The position numbers and the translations under genes are program-made. Under the pieces are notes generated by a model. That model made no database searches. It saw only the letters and a program-made list of their open reading frames with translations, and had not been told where the DNA came from. A stretch of DNA of 64,000 nucleotides from a bacterium (lineage in GTDB: Bacteria > Bacteroidota > Ignavibacteria > SZUA-365), in assembly GCA_020444325.1 (NCBI GenBank), contig JAHLLD010000001.1, positions 62,001 to 126,000 of the forward strand. Reading direction: 5' to 3'. Positions 54,765 to 62,817 of this stretch are shown here, one piece after another; the stretch's first letter is position 1; the number at the start of each line of letters is the position of its first letter.

Positions 54765-56036
54765 TCACTTCAATGGCTCATAGCTGAAGCTCTTGAAAAC
54801 AATCTCCACCCTGTCTCCATGTTCAGGGGGAATGTTGTCAAGCAGCCAAATATTCATCCTGGGTCTGAGGTCTCCACCGACAGTGGGGACCTCAGGTCCG
54901 TTATAAGTCCAGCGGTGTGGTTTCTCTCCCGGAAAGATGGATGAGAATTCCACCCTGTCGGGAAACCACGCTATCTGATGTGTTCCCGGTCCGATGGGAC
55001 CATCGAAACGGTGACGGTTTCCATCGATTTCCCACCATTGTTTCACGAACTGGTACGGCAGTCCATCCATCTCACCGAAATATCCAATTTCAACGTCCAA
55101 TTCCTGATCGTACTGTAACGAGTCGGACCAGGTGAACATACCGCAGATTACTGTGGGCTCCAGGTCCACTCCTCCTGCCCTGGTGAATGGACTCCGAATT
55201 TCTTCGATTTCCCACGTGTATCGTCCATACCCGAAAGTCCTGTCCTTCGGCATACCTATCACCTCTGCACAGGACCACTGTCCTTCATCGCTTTTCACAA
55301 GACTCAGGATCAACCTTCCATTCTCAATCCGTACATTCTTCTCTTTGAAAAGACAGGGCCCCGGGCCCACCAGGTCTTCTCCATGGTCCTTCACTTCCCA
55401 CATCCACGACGAAAACTCCACAATCGTGGGATACCCCGTGGGGGTGGCAGAGCCACCCCCGTCCGTATCGGAACCGTTGTCAACATGCGCTCCACTGCCC
55501 TCACCACTGAGCTGATACCCGTGCTGCTGTAGCCACTTGCTCCAATCGGTTTCAGAGGATTCAGTCAGCTCGATTGCCTGCTCAAGCAGCGTCTCACCGA
55601 TTCGTTGCTGTACGGCATATCCCGCATCCGTTGTTCCACTGTTATCGATGCGGTGATTCATCGCCCATGTCGGCCAGATTGGCTTTGCGAGGTCTTCACT
55701 CCACTCATCCTCATCGATCCCGCGCAGGGAAGCAACAGCAGTGACGAAAGACGCGCTTCCTTCCGCGTCTGCGATGAGCTGCTCAAACGCTCCACTCGAG
55801 AGAAACCTCGCACGATGGGCATCAGTGTAGCAGCCGTAGGAAGGACTCCCGCCGGGAAATACTTCTTCCCTCATCGCGTTCTCGATGACTTCGCGCAGCA
55901 GCACACGTGCCCGCTGAACATCCACAGTCTCGATGCTCTCAATCGAGGGTGATTCACTCCCACTCACATCTCCATCGCTGCATCCGGTGCCGAGTAACAC
56001 CAGAAGCAAAATCTGCAGCATTACAAAATGTCTCAT
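54765..56036 (-). CDS. GH16-like lipoprotein with N-terminal extension
   Basis: From ATG 56036, preceded by GGAGG, the product is 423 residues. A lipobox gives Cys19 (LLGTGC). Residues ~35-190 are an unknown mostly helical region with DADGxx-rich linker (HVDNGSDTDGGGSATPTG). The C-terminal ~215 residues have the GH16 jelly-roll pattern: YGRYTWEIEEI, the catalytic-like ELDVEIGYFGEM (E-x-D-x-E) and MNIWLLDN. It is convergent with the kinase-lipoprotein unit, 3 bp apart. A sigma-54-like site at 56,080-56,094 lies 44 bp upstream. It may hydrolyse or bind a beta-glycan. Confidence 0.82.
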   Translation of the reverse strand: MRHFVMLQILLLVLLGTGCSDGDVSGSESPSIESIETVDVQRARVLLREVIENAMREEVFPGGSPSYGCYTDAHRARFLSSGAFEQLIADAEGSASFVTAVASLRGIDEDEWSEDLAKPIWPTWAMNHRIDNSGTTDAGYAVQQRIGETLLEQAIELTESSETDWSKWLQQHGYQLSGEGSGAHVDNGSDTDGGGSATPTGYPTIVEFSSWMWEVKDHGEDLVGPGPCLFKEKNVRIENGRLILSLVKSDEGQWSCAEVIGMPKDRTFGYGRYTWEIEEIRSPFTRAGGVDLEPTVICGMFTWSDSLQYDQELDVEIGYFGEMDGLPYQFVKQWWEIDGNRHRFDGPIGPGTHQIAWFPDRVEFSSIFPGEKPHRWTYNGPEVPTVGGDLRPRMNIWLLDNIPPEHGDRVEIVFKSFSYEPLK

Positions 56037-56079
56037 GACATCCTCCAGTTTTTTGAAAATGGGTGCGATGGAAATGAGG

Positions 56080-56094
56080 ACCATAATCGTGCCA
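56080..56094 (-). promoter_or_regulatory. Sigma-54-type promoter of the GH16-like lipoprotein gene
   Basis: On the minus strand TGGCACGATTATGGT has a perfect -24 box TGGCACG, the right N4 spacer and TGGT in place of TTGC at -12. The G at -12 remains but C is changed, as in the divergent promoter at 56,279. Predicted start near 56,068. Confidence 0.5.
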
Positions 56095-56180
56095 GAACTG
56101 TCCGAGCGGTGATTGGGCTCAAATTACGGGTTTTCTCCTCTTTTTCACTGGCCACACGGCGGCGAATCCTGAAAAAAGAC

Positions 56181-56213
56181 GGGAATTATTCCCGTGTTTC
56201 AGGAAATATTCCC
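56181..56213. promoter_or_regulatory. Paired activator-binding sites (UAS) between divergent units
   Basis: Site 3, GGGAATTATTCCC (56,181-56,193, part of a 17-bp perfect palindrome ACGGGAATTATTCCCGT), and site 4, AGGAAATATTCCC (56,201-56,213), have centres 20 bp apart. They are about 98-139 bp from the predicted starts of the two divergent sigma-54-like promoters (56,068 and 56,305). The pairing and spacing repeat those at 50,887-50,918. Confidence 0.65.
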
Positions 56214-56278
56214 GGATCCCCTGAATTTCGTCCCTGCCGTCTTGCCCATTCTGTTGTCCTTTCGGCAATCTGAGTACA

Positions 56279-56293
56279 TGGCACAGTCTTTGT
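56279..56293 (+). promoter_or_regulatory. Sigma-54-type promoter of the MoxR-VWA operon
   Basis: TGGCACAGTCTTTGT matches TGGCACG-N4-TTGC except for the last box base and A for G at position 7. GG is 10 bp from the -12 G. Predicted start near 56,305, about 40 bp before ATG 56345, which is preceded by AGGAGACAGG. This is the best sigma-54-like site for the operon. Confidence 0.6.
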
Positions 56294-56344
56294 CCTCTGT
56301 ATCGCAGGAAAGCACGACAATCATGCGCAGATACAGGAGACAGG

Positions 56345-57577
56345 ATGAGAGAGTCCAGACAGCAAACGACTTCTGAAACACGGCACATTCTGCAGCAGGC
56401 CTGTGAGCTCATGGGGAGTATCGGACTGCAGTCACGGGTGGATGCCGGTGGTGAGGGACTCCATTCCATCGAGGAGCGAAGGGATGGAATCATTTCCCTT
56501 CGAGGCACGGTCAACGATGAGATACTCGATCTCAGTTTCTGTCTGGCGAAGGTCACAACGGAAAACCGAATGAATGTCGGTGTCCTCTTTCAACATCTCG
56601 AGAAGATCGGACACTTCGGCATCAATGTTTCCTTCATTCACAATCGCGATACCTCGGACGCTGGCACAGCAAAACTGTATGCCAGCTTCGGGGTGAAGCT
56701 GCAGCACTTCAGTCTTCCGCGTCTGAGTCTTCTCTCCGAGATCACAAAATCTCTCAACGAGTTTGCAAAGGCCATCCAGCTGCAGCTGCCACGCACACCG
56801 CGCGACACGGAGCTCAGGGAGCGCTACAACAGAGCCGGTGTCAGCGAGCACCTGGTTCCAGTATTTCCTCTGGACGAAGACCTCATGCAATTGCTTCCAC
56901 CGGAGTTGCCTCCCCTGCTGCACTGTCTGATGGATTATCTGAGAGCGGGGATATCATTTGCACTTCATTCCCGTCACCAGGTCCATGAGCACTTCCTGCT
57001 CTCCTGTCTTGCTTCAGCCGGCACTTCATCCAGTGGATTTACCATTGGAAGGACACAGGATGTGATGCTTCCGCCCAATTCTGTTGCACAGTTGGTAGCG
57101 AAATCACCTGGCATCGTGGCATTGCCTTTCACGACCGTGGTACCGACTGCCGAACACCGTCCTGCCCTCCCTGCAGTACTGCATGCCTTACATGCCAGGG
57201 GCACTGCAGTGATTTTCTGTCAGTACAGGACCGCTTCCGGCTGGCTGCAGCAGCTGCGGGAGGAGGGACATGAGGTTCAACTGCCTGTCATCCAGGTACC
57301 CGTCATTCCTTTCGATGTGCTGCAGGAATATGTGCTCCGCACAGAGGCCGCCGGTATCGGTGGACTCTCGGAGGAACAGCTGCGTTCGGCAAGGGAGCAT
57401 GTATCGGAGATGATGCATCTCTGTGGACCTGAAAACAGGGAAGGACTGCTCCCAGCCGTTATCCGCCGTGAACTCACTCTGCAGAAGAGCGGCGGCAGGG
57501 ATGGTGCCCTCTCACCCAATGCCTTCATCATCTCGCTTGAACACGCATTCATGAAAGACAATAAGGAGCTGCCATGA
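56345..57577 (+). CDS. Unknown protein, first gene of MoxR-VWA operon
   Basis: The 410-residue soluble protein is not recognised. The first ~130 residues have alternating strand/helix segments (DGIISLRGTVNDEILDLSFCLAK, VGVLFQHLEKIGHF), compatible with a small sensor or binding domain. The C-terminal half has VIQVPVIPFDVLQEYVLRTEAAGI and helices that resemble the end of an AAA+ module as in the next protein, but no Walker motif is visible. AGGAGACAGG precedes the ATG. It overlaps the MoxR-like gene by 4 bp. In known MoxR/VWA systems an extra partner protein is frequent; this could be one. Confidence 0.75.
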   Translation: MRESRQQTTSETRHILQQACELMGSIGLQSRVDAGGEGLHSIEERRDGIISLRGTVNDEILDLSFCLAKVTTENRMNVGVLFQHLEKIGHFGINVSFIHNRDTSDAGTAKLYASFGVKLQHFSLPRLSLLSEITKSLNEFAKAIQLQLPRTPRDTELRERYNRAGVSEHLVPVFPLDEDLMQLLPPELPPLLHCLMDYLRAGISFALHSRHQVHEHFLLSCLASAGTSSSGFTIGRTQDVMLPPNSVAQLVAKSPGIVALPFTTVVPTAEHRPALPAVLHALHARGTAVIFCQYRTASGWLQQLREEGHEVQLPVIQVPVIPFDVLQEYVLRTEAAGIGGLSEEQLRSAREHVSEMMHLCGPENREGLLPAVIRRELTLQKSGGRDGALSPNAFIISLEHAFMKDNKELP

Positions 57578-58650
57578 AAAACCTCCCCCCGATTTACAAC
57601 ATCACGGATGACATCCTCGACCTCGGGGACTATGATCTGATTGCGATTGATGGTCCCCCCGGGAAACACCCCGTCATCGTGTACAAGCGCCTGCTGCGAC
57701 AGCTTGCACAGTCACTCTATGGGGTCCATGGACATAATGTACACGTCTCCTCGGATACAGCCCTGGGCAAGACGGCCGTTCTCGAAGCGCTACTCGTGCC
57801 CGAAACAGCAAAAGTAATCATGAAAGCCTTCTCACTCCCCGTCCGTGAAGTTCGCAGTTTCTCCTACCCTGTCGCTGCCGTCGAATCCGCAGCGGAATGG
57901 TACAGAACCCTGCAGCTCAAGGGCGGGGAAACAACGTACGTGTACTCTCCACTCTTCTCATGGCTGGCGGAGCTGGAGGACGAACTGGAACGTGATCCCG
58001 AGGCAGCGATTGTCCCTGTATGCTGGCTGCTCGAGATGGGACGTGCGATCTCACCGTCAATCCAATCAGGACTTCTGGGCATCATTACCCGGGGAATTAT
58101 CCAGCATCCTGACGGGCGGGAATTTTGTCATGTCGGAAGAGCAACAAGATTTGTATCCGACAGCAACTATTTAGGACTCGAAGGACAGGGCCGGAGCAGA
58201 GGTGGTGGCCCGATGGAGAGTTTTCAAATGTGTGCTCCAGACAGAAGTCTTTTCCGTCGTTTCCCCGTCGTGGTCCGGCCGCGTCCCTTCCAGCTCGAAG
58301 AGGAAACAGCCATTCTCATGCACCTGCTCCACTGGGAAGGCATCAGGGATTACGATGAGGCACTGCTGCATACTGTCGTAAGGATCTCGCACCGCGTACG
58401 CGAGTTCCAAAGGAGCGGTGTTTTTTTATCGGCCAACCCCGGGATCGCGATTTGCATGGAAATGCTGCGGATGTCGCTGGAGAGAGGCCGTGATGACGAT
58501 CTTATCACGGATGACCTGCTTACAACGACACTGCTGGGAAACTGCAGTGAGGAAGAGCAGAGAGAACACATCCCGGTCCTGCTCGAGCAGGTCACAGGAA
58601 GCAAGCGCGGGAAACTCTCGCGGCTGTCCGCACTGGAAAACATGCTGTGA
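57574..58650 (+). CDS. MoxR-like AAA+ protein with altered Walker residues
   Basis: The 358-residue protein follows the MoxR outline: a P-loop-like SDTALGKTAV (60-69), where the first Gly is Ser; WLLEMGRA (151-158) followed by PSIQSGLL, where the Walker B Asp is Leu but Glu is retained; SDSNYLG (195-201) as sensor 1; SLFRRF (225-230) as arginine finger; then a helical lid. MoxR ATPases partner VWA proteins in assembling or remodelling complexes. Here the altered Walker motifs suggest reduced or absent ATP hydrolysis. It is in one operon with the VWA gene, 6 bp apart. The MoxR call is by motif order only. Confidence 0.75.
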   Translation: MKNLPPIYNITDDILDLGDYDLIAIDGPPGKHPVIVYKRLLRQLAQSLYGVHGHNVHVSSDTALGKTAVLEALLVPETAKVIMKAFSLPVREVRSFSYPVAAVESAAEWYRTLQLKGGETTYVYSPLFSWLAELEDELERDPEAAIVPVCWLLEMGRAISPSIQSGLLGIITRGIIQHPDGREFCHVGRATRFVSDSNYLGLEGQGRSRGGGPMESFQMCAPDRSLFRRFPVVVRPRPFQLEEETAILMHLLHWEGIRDYDEALLHTVVRISHRVREFQRSGVFLSANPGIAICMEMLRMSLERGRDDDLITDDLLTTTLLGNCSEEEQREHIPVLLEQVTGSKRGKLSRLSALENML

Positions 58651-58656
58651 TGCATC

Positions 58657-60717
58657 ATGAATCACTTTGAATACACCAGGCGCCTGCCATTTCCCTACCG
58701 CTCTCACCTTCAACGGTATGGCATTGCCATGGCCGATGCATTTCGGATGGAATTGCCAACCGCAATCCGCAAACATGCGCGTGAAAAATTCGACCGTGCT
58801 GCTGCAGATGCACGTGCGGCAGCCAATCGCACGCTGTTCGATGGGGACAGGTTGCCGCACCCTACGGACACGGAAGTGCAGCTCGCTCCCTGCTATGTCC
58901 AATCCTGGCCGCTGGAAATCGCGGTACAAAGTGCGATCGGACTGACCTGCTTTCTCGATGCGAGGCGGTATACACAGTATCTGCCGGAGGCCTGCAGAAA
59001 CAGCGACAAACTGCTTGAATCGCTGGTCGATAAAGCGGCGGATGAGAACGTCCCCGTCGAAGGACTCCTCAACCTCTGCGCAAAGGCTGTGGAAGGACGC
59101 ATGCTGTCTGAGCTGATTCGGCGACATGCTGACCTCGATGTCCCCATAGAGAGCTACCGCCTCTTCCTGGCGGCGCAGCAGAGCATGCAGTTCTCCAGTA
59201 TCGCCGAAATAATCGATGCCGCTGTTCTGTTTTCCGATGTCCTGCCCCAGGGACAGCAGCTGCGCATGCATCCCATTTCGCGCAAACTGTTCCGTCTGTT
59301 GTCTGATGCCTCAGAAACCTATCTCGAGGCACTGCCCGGACTCCGTTCCGAGATCCTCTTGTACAAAGGCATCCAGTGGGCTTTCGATCTGGCCCTCATT
59401 CTTGTCAAACACGTCAGCCGTCAACAGCGGGATGAGAACAGACGAAACAGGAATGTTCAACGAAAACAGATCGAACCACTTGCCGCGCTTCGTCCCCCCC
59501 GCATGTTGAATCGTCCATCAAACCCGGGGTGGAGACTGCAGGAGCAGTTGATTCCACAGGAGGACGAGGATGAAACTGATGACGGCGATTCCGGTAACAA
59601 TGAGAAGAAGCAAAGCAATGCGGATGACAGCAGGGATGAAGCTGCTGCCCGTGCTGCCCGGGCACTCCAGGATCTGTCAACGACGATTCAGCAGACCCTG
59701 CCACCCCGCGAGGCTGTGGATTCCTCCCATACAGAGCTTGCCGCACAGCTCAGGGATCATGCATTCGAGGAAGGTCCCACGGAATTCGAGCTCGAGCGCA
59801 TGGAAATACGGCTGCGGCAATCGCATCTGGATTTCACTGTCGGCGGAATCATCGAAACCGTGGTCAAGGCGGACTGCGATAATGAGATACTCGAACGCCT
59901 GCGCTATGATGCCAATCCCCTCGCAAACGCAATCGACGGATTGTTTTTCCACGGCAAAGTAAACCCTGAGGTTCACATCGAACATCGGCACACACGGGGT
60001 GCAATCGATCCGGCACGCCTGGCTGTCATCAGTTTCTCGGAAACGGTGTATCGCCGCATGTACCCTGTGCGAAAAGAAGGGAAAGATCATTCCGCGCTGC
60101 TCGCCATTGCCGCGGATGTTTCCTCCTCGCTTTCTCGCAGGCAGCTGGCCATGGTGAAGTTGCTTTGTTCCGGATTTCTCCTCTCCAAGGCACATCGGAT
60201 GGAAATGCTGATGGCCATGTACACCGGCATTCAAACAACCAGGCGCAGGCAGCTTGAAGCGCTGGTGGATTGGATTATTCATCCCGTAAAGACCGCAAAG
60301 CGTTCGCCGGAGGAAGCAATGCACGCACTCGCCGGGTATTCCTCATCCAGAGGTCAACAGCTCGATGCCCTCACCCTGAAGCATCTCATCGACACATGCA
60401 TGGATTGCAGAGTAGATCCGGAGCAGACCCTGTACTACTGCTGGATAACGGATGCGGTGTGGAAGCCAAGCGGAATGATGCAGGGAACGCCGCATCAAGA
60501 AGTAAAGGCAGTACTCTCAGGACTGAAGCACATGTATGGTCAATCGCTTCATCTCACACTCATCATCCTCGGTGATAATGAGCATGGCCTCGCGGACCTT
60601 CCAGATGCCGTCGTGCGGGTGAAAAATGAGGAACTCAGCGATGTCGGTGCCACAGCCCAACGGCTTGCGGATTACGTTGCCGGCATGGTCATAAAGCAGG
60701 GAAGGAGTGTGACATGA
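58657..60717 (+). CDS. VWA-domain protein, partner of MoxR-like protein
   Basis: The 686-residue protein has a helical N-terminal ~300 residues, an acidic, Lys/Asp-rich linker (DEDETDDGDSGNNEKKQSNAD) around 305-335 and a C-terminal VWA domain with the MIDAS motif AADVSSSLS (D-x-S-x-S) at about residue 485, as in CoxE/ViaA/BatA-like partners of MoxR ATPases. LTLIILGDNEH near the end could be the VWA strand with the last acidic residue. No signal peptide is seen, so it is cytosolic. Start ATG 58657 follows the stop of the MoxR-like gene by 6 bp. Confidence 0.82.
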   Translation: MNHFEYTRRLPFPYRSHLQRYGIAMADAFRMELPTAIRKHAREKFDRAAADARAAANRTLFDGDRLPHPTDTEVQLAPCYVQSWPLEIAVQSAIGLTCFLDARRYTQYLPEACRNSDKLLESLVDKAADENVPVEGLLNLCAKAVEGRMLSELIRRHADLDVPIESYRLFLAAQQSMQFSSIAEIIDAAVLFSDVLPQGQQLRMHPISRKLFRLLSDASETYLEALPGLRSEILLYKGIQWAFDLALILVKHVSRQQRDENRRNRNVQRKQIEPLAALRPPRMLNRPSNPGWRLQEQLIPQEDEDETDDGDSGNNEKKQSNADDSRDEAAARAARALQDLSTTIQQTLPPREAVDSSHTELAAQLRDHAFEEGPTEFELERMEIRLRQSHLDFTVGGIIETVVKADCDNEILERLRYDANPLANAIDGLFFHGKVNPEVHIEHRHTRGAIDPARLAVISFSETVYRRMYPVRKEGKDHSALLAIAADVSSSLSRRQLAMVKLLCSGFLLSKAHRMEMLMAMYTGIQTTRRRQLEALVDWIIHPVKTAKRSPEEAMHALAGYSSSRGQQLDALTLKHLIDTCMDCRVDPEQTLYYCWITDAVWKPSGMMQGTPHQEVKAVLSGLKHMYGQSLHLTLIILGDNEHGLADLPDAVVRVKNEELSDVGATAQRLADYVAGMVIKQGRSVT

Positions 60718-61814
60718 AACACTACAATATGAAAGGTGTGGAAATACTGAATTCCGGTCTGGAGATCAGGGCACCCCGGATTGCAACTTCGCTGTATTAC
60801 CGCACCACGCTCAGTATCCTCATCATCCATTTGCGCACCCTCGACAACCTGCGCATGAAGCTTGAGCGAATTGGCGGAACTGTGCGTACACTCGAAGAAT
60901 TCCATGAACTGTTGCGGCTGCCTGTGCAGATTGCATCTTCAAGGGGATCGGTACAATGCTCCCTCGCAGACCGCGATCGCCTCAGGCACCTGTTGTATGA
61001 GATCGGGGGTGGAAGTGTGCATTTGGACATCAGGCAGAGCAATGACTCCGGACTACCGATTTTCTTTCTCTGCAGAACAACGCCCACGCACATAACCTGT
61101 CCTGTCATTCTCGAAGAATTTCATGCATCTCCCGGATACCATTTCACAGACGCACGATTCAAGACACTCAGGATACTCGGTGAGAAACAGGTCTGTCTGC
61201 GTGTGGCGCGCTTCCGGGAAAAAACAGGGGATTTCTTCGGGTATGAGTTCGACAGGGCCAACGATGTGCTTCTCCAGGACCTGGGGGTTTATCTCCTCTC
61301 CGCAATGTGGGATGAGCTTCAGCGCCCCGCGTTTATTCTCTGCGATGCCCTCAATCCGGCCCTGAGCCATTTCCAGGAGGCAACGGAATTGACGTCCCTT
61401 GCCTGGACGGCCGATCCTACGACATTAAGCTCCCGGGTAACCCCGCACATCCTGCGTTTTTTCCGCGACGTCTATCCGCGGGAAGCAATAGCGCGCTTCC
61501 TGGAAACACTCGAAACTCTCAGCGGAGCTCACCGCAGGAAAATACCGGCTCGAGCGGAAAAACTGCATTTTGCACTTGAAGAATCCTACACCACGTTTCT
61601 CGAAACCCCGGTGCCCTGGAGCAGCGTGCGCAGCAGCGTGCCCATCTGGAAGATTCTTTACGCCAACCTCAACCGCATGACAACATTGCACGGCGTACTT
61701 CAGGAGAACCAGCCGCTGATGGAAGCAGCTGCAGAGCTGGACAGCATCGCAGAGGAGATCATCGGCGAGTTCCTCGATTCCATCGGAAGTCCCAGACCAG
61801 GAAGCACTACTTAG
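60714..61814 (+). CDS. Unknown protein in MoxR-VWA operon
   Basis: The 366-residue soluble protein overlaps the VWA gene by 4 bp. I do not recognise the family. It has several helix-rich segments, a short Cys pattern (VQCS, FFLCR, LCDA) and a basic middle (ARFREKTGDFFGYEFDRA). Tandem CACTACTTAGAA copies at the 3' end include its TAG stop. Because it is always-overlapping with the VWA gene in this operon it is probably a third structural part of the system. Confidence 0.75.
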   Translation: MKHYNMKGVEILNSGLEIRAPRIATSLYYRTTLSILIIHLRTLDNLRMKLERIGGTVRTLEEFHELLRLPVQIASSRGSVQCSLADRDRLRHLLYEIGGGSVHLDIRQSNDSGLPIFFLCRTTPTHITCPVILEEFHASPGYHFTDARFKTLRILGEKQVCLRVARFREKTGDFFGYEFDRANDVLLQDLGVYLLSAMWDELQRPAFILCDALNPALSHFQEATELTSLAWTADPTTLSSRVTPHILRFFRDVYPREAIARFLETLETLSGAHRRKIPARAEKLHFALEESYTTFLETPVPWSSVRSSVPIWKILYANLNRMTTLHGVLQENQPLMEAAAELDSIAEEIIGEFLDSIGSPRPGSTT

Positions 61815-61828
61815 AACACTACTTAGAA
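61805..61828 (+). repeat. Tandem 12-bp duplication over a stop codon
   Basis: CACTACTTAGAA occurs twice in a row, at 61,805-61,816 and 61,817-61,828. The first copy contains the stop of the unknown gene; the second copy lies in the spacer before the PRPP synthetase ribosome-binding site (AAGGAG). It is a recent small slippage event. Confidence 0.9.
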
Positions 61829-61840
61829 GGAGACACGATC

Positions 61841-62788
61841 ATGCGCGACGACAGGATTACGCTACTCGGAGGAAGTGGGAGTCCTTCACTGACCCGCAAC
61901 ATCTGCGACTACCTGGAGATCGTCCCCGCTCAAAGCAGCGTGCGGAAATTTTCTGAAGGCAATATTTTCGTGAAAATCGAAGAGAATGTCCGGGGACGGG
62001 ATGTCTATCTGCTTCAGTCCACCGCAGCCCCAGTCAACGATAATTTCATGGAGCTGCTGTTCTGGATAGACGCCTGCAAACGCGCGAGCGCCGCGAGTGT
62101 GACAGCCATCATCCCGTGGTTCAGCTACTCAAAGGGGGACAAGAAAGACGAACCCAGAGTATCGATCAGGGCGCGCGTCTGTGCCGATGCAATCGAAACC
62201 GCCGGCGCTGACCGTGTGGTTACCGTGGATCTCCACGCTGCGCAGATCCAGGGTTTCTTTCGCATCCCCGTCGACGACCTGCGTGCCGCTCCCCTGCTCT
62301 GTTCGGCTCTCGAAGCGGAAGTCCGCGGTCCCGCCGTCATCGTCTCGCCCGATGCCGGATTTGCAAAACGCGCCCGAATCTTTGCCGACCGCCTTGGTCT
62401 TCCCCTGGCAATCGCGGAGAAACAGCGTGCTGCACATGACGAAAAGGCGTCAGTAGGTGGTATCATCGGGGATGTTGCCGGGAAGACGGCCATTCTGGTC
62501 GACGATTTCACCATCAGTGCCGGCACACTGATTTCAGCAGCAGACCGGCTGCTCGAACATGGAGCCAGCCGCGTGCTCGCTGCAGTCACCCATGGCGTAT
62601 TCGCATCAGATACCATTCGCCGCATCGACGAAAGCCGCATCGAGAAGCTCTTCATCACCGACACCGTCGAGCCAGCGCAGTCCCACCAAAGCGGAAAAAT
62701 CACCATCTGCAGCATCGCCCCGCTCATCGGCGAAGCCATACGCAGAATCCACACCCGCCAGAGCATCAGTGTGCTGTTTGAGAGTTAA
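61841..62788 (+). CDS. prs: Ribose-phosphate pyrophosphokinase
   Basis: The 315-residue protein is a PRPP synthetase-family enzyme with IIPWFSYSKGDKKDEPRVSI (in place of YARQDRK of classical enzymes), DLHAAQIQGFF at ~129, VSPDAGFAKRA and the PRPP loop VDDFTISAGT at ~222. The DKKDEPR form is found in a subgroup of bacterial PRPP synthetases. It makes phosphoribosyl pyrophosphate from ribose 5-phosphate and ATP. It is preceded by AAGGAG and is 26 bp from the unknown gene, so it is co-transcribed. Whether it is housekeeping or part of the system is open. Confidence 0.88.
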   Translation: MRDDRITLLGGSGSPSLTRNICDYLEIVPAQSSVRKFSEGNIFVKIEENVRGRDVYLLQSTAAPVNDNFMELLFWIDACKRASAASVTAIIPWFSYSKGDKKDEPRVSIRARVCADAIETAGADRVVTVDLHAAQIQGFFRIPVDDLRAAPLLCSALEAEVRGPAVIVSPDAGFAKRARIFADRLGLPLAIAEKQRAAHDEKASVGGIIGDVAGKTAILVDDFTISAGTLISAADRLLEHGASRVLAAVTHGVFASDTIRRIDESRIEKLFITDTVEPAQSHQSGKITICSIAPLIGEAIRRIHTRQSISVLFES

Positions 62789-62817
62789 GGCTGATGGAAA
62801 ACGCAACCAGAGATAAA

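Noticed and set aside
57648-57668. GPPGK at residues 27-31 of the MoxR-like protein as a second Walker A motif
   Set aside because: It is followed by HP and not by K[ST] in the right position, and lies before the P-loop-like GKT; probably chance.
58426-59271. 281-codon minus-strand frame opposite the MoxR/VWA genes
   Set aside because: Antisense to overlapping operon genes, no start signal, and no domain pattern.
62125-62766. Minus-strand frame opposite prs
   Set aside because: Serine/Arg-rich shadow of a well-supported PRPP synthetase gene.
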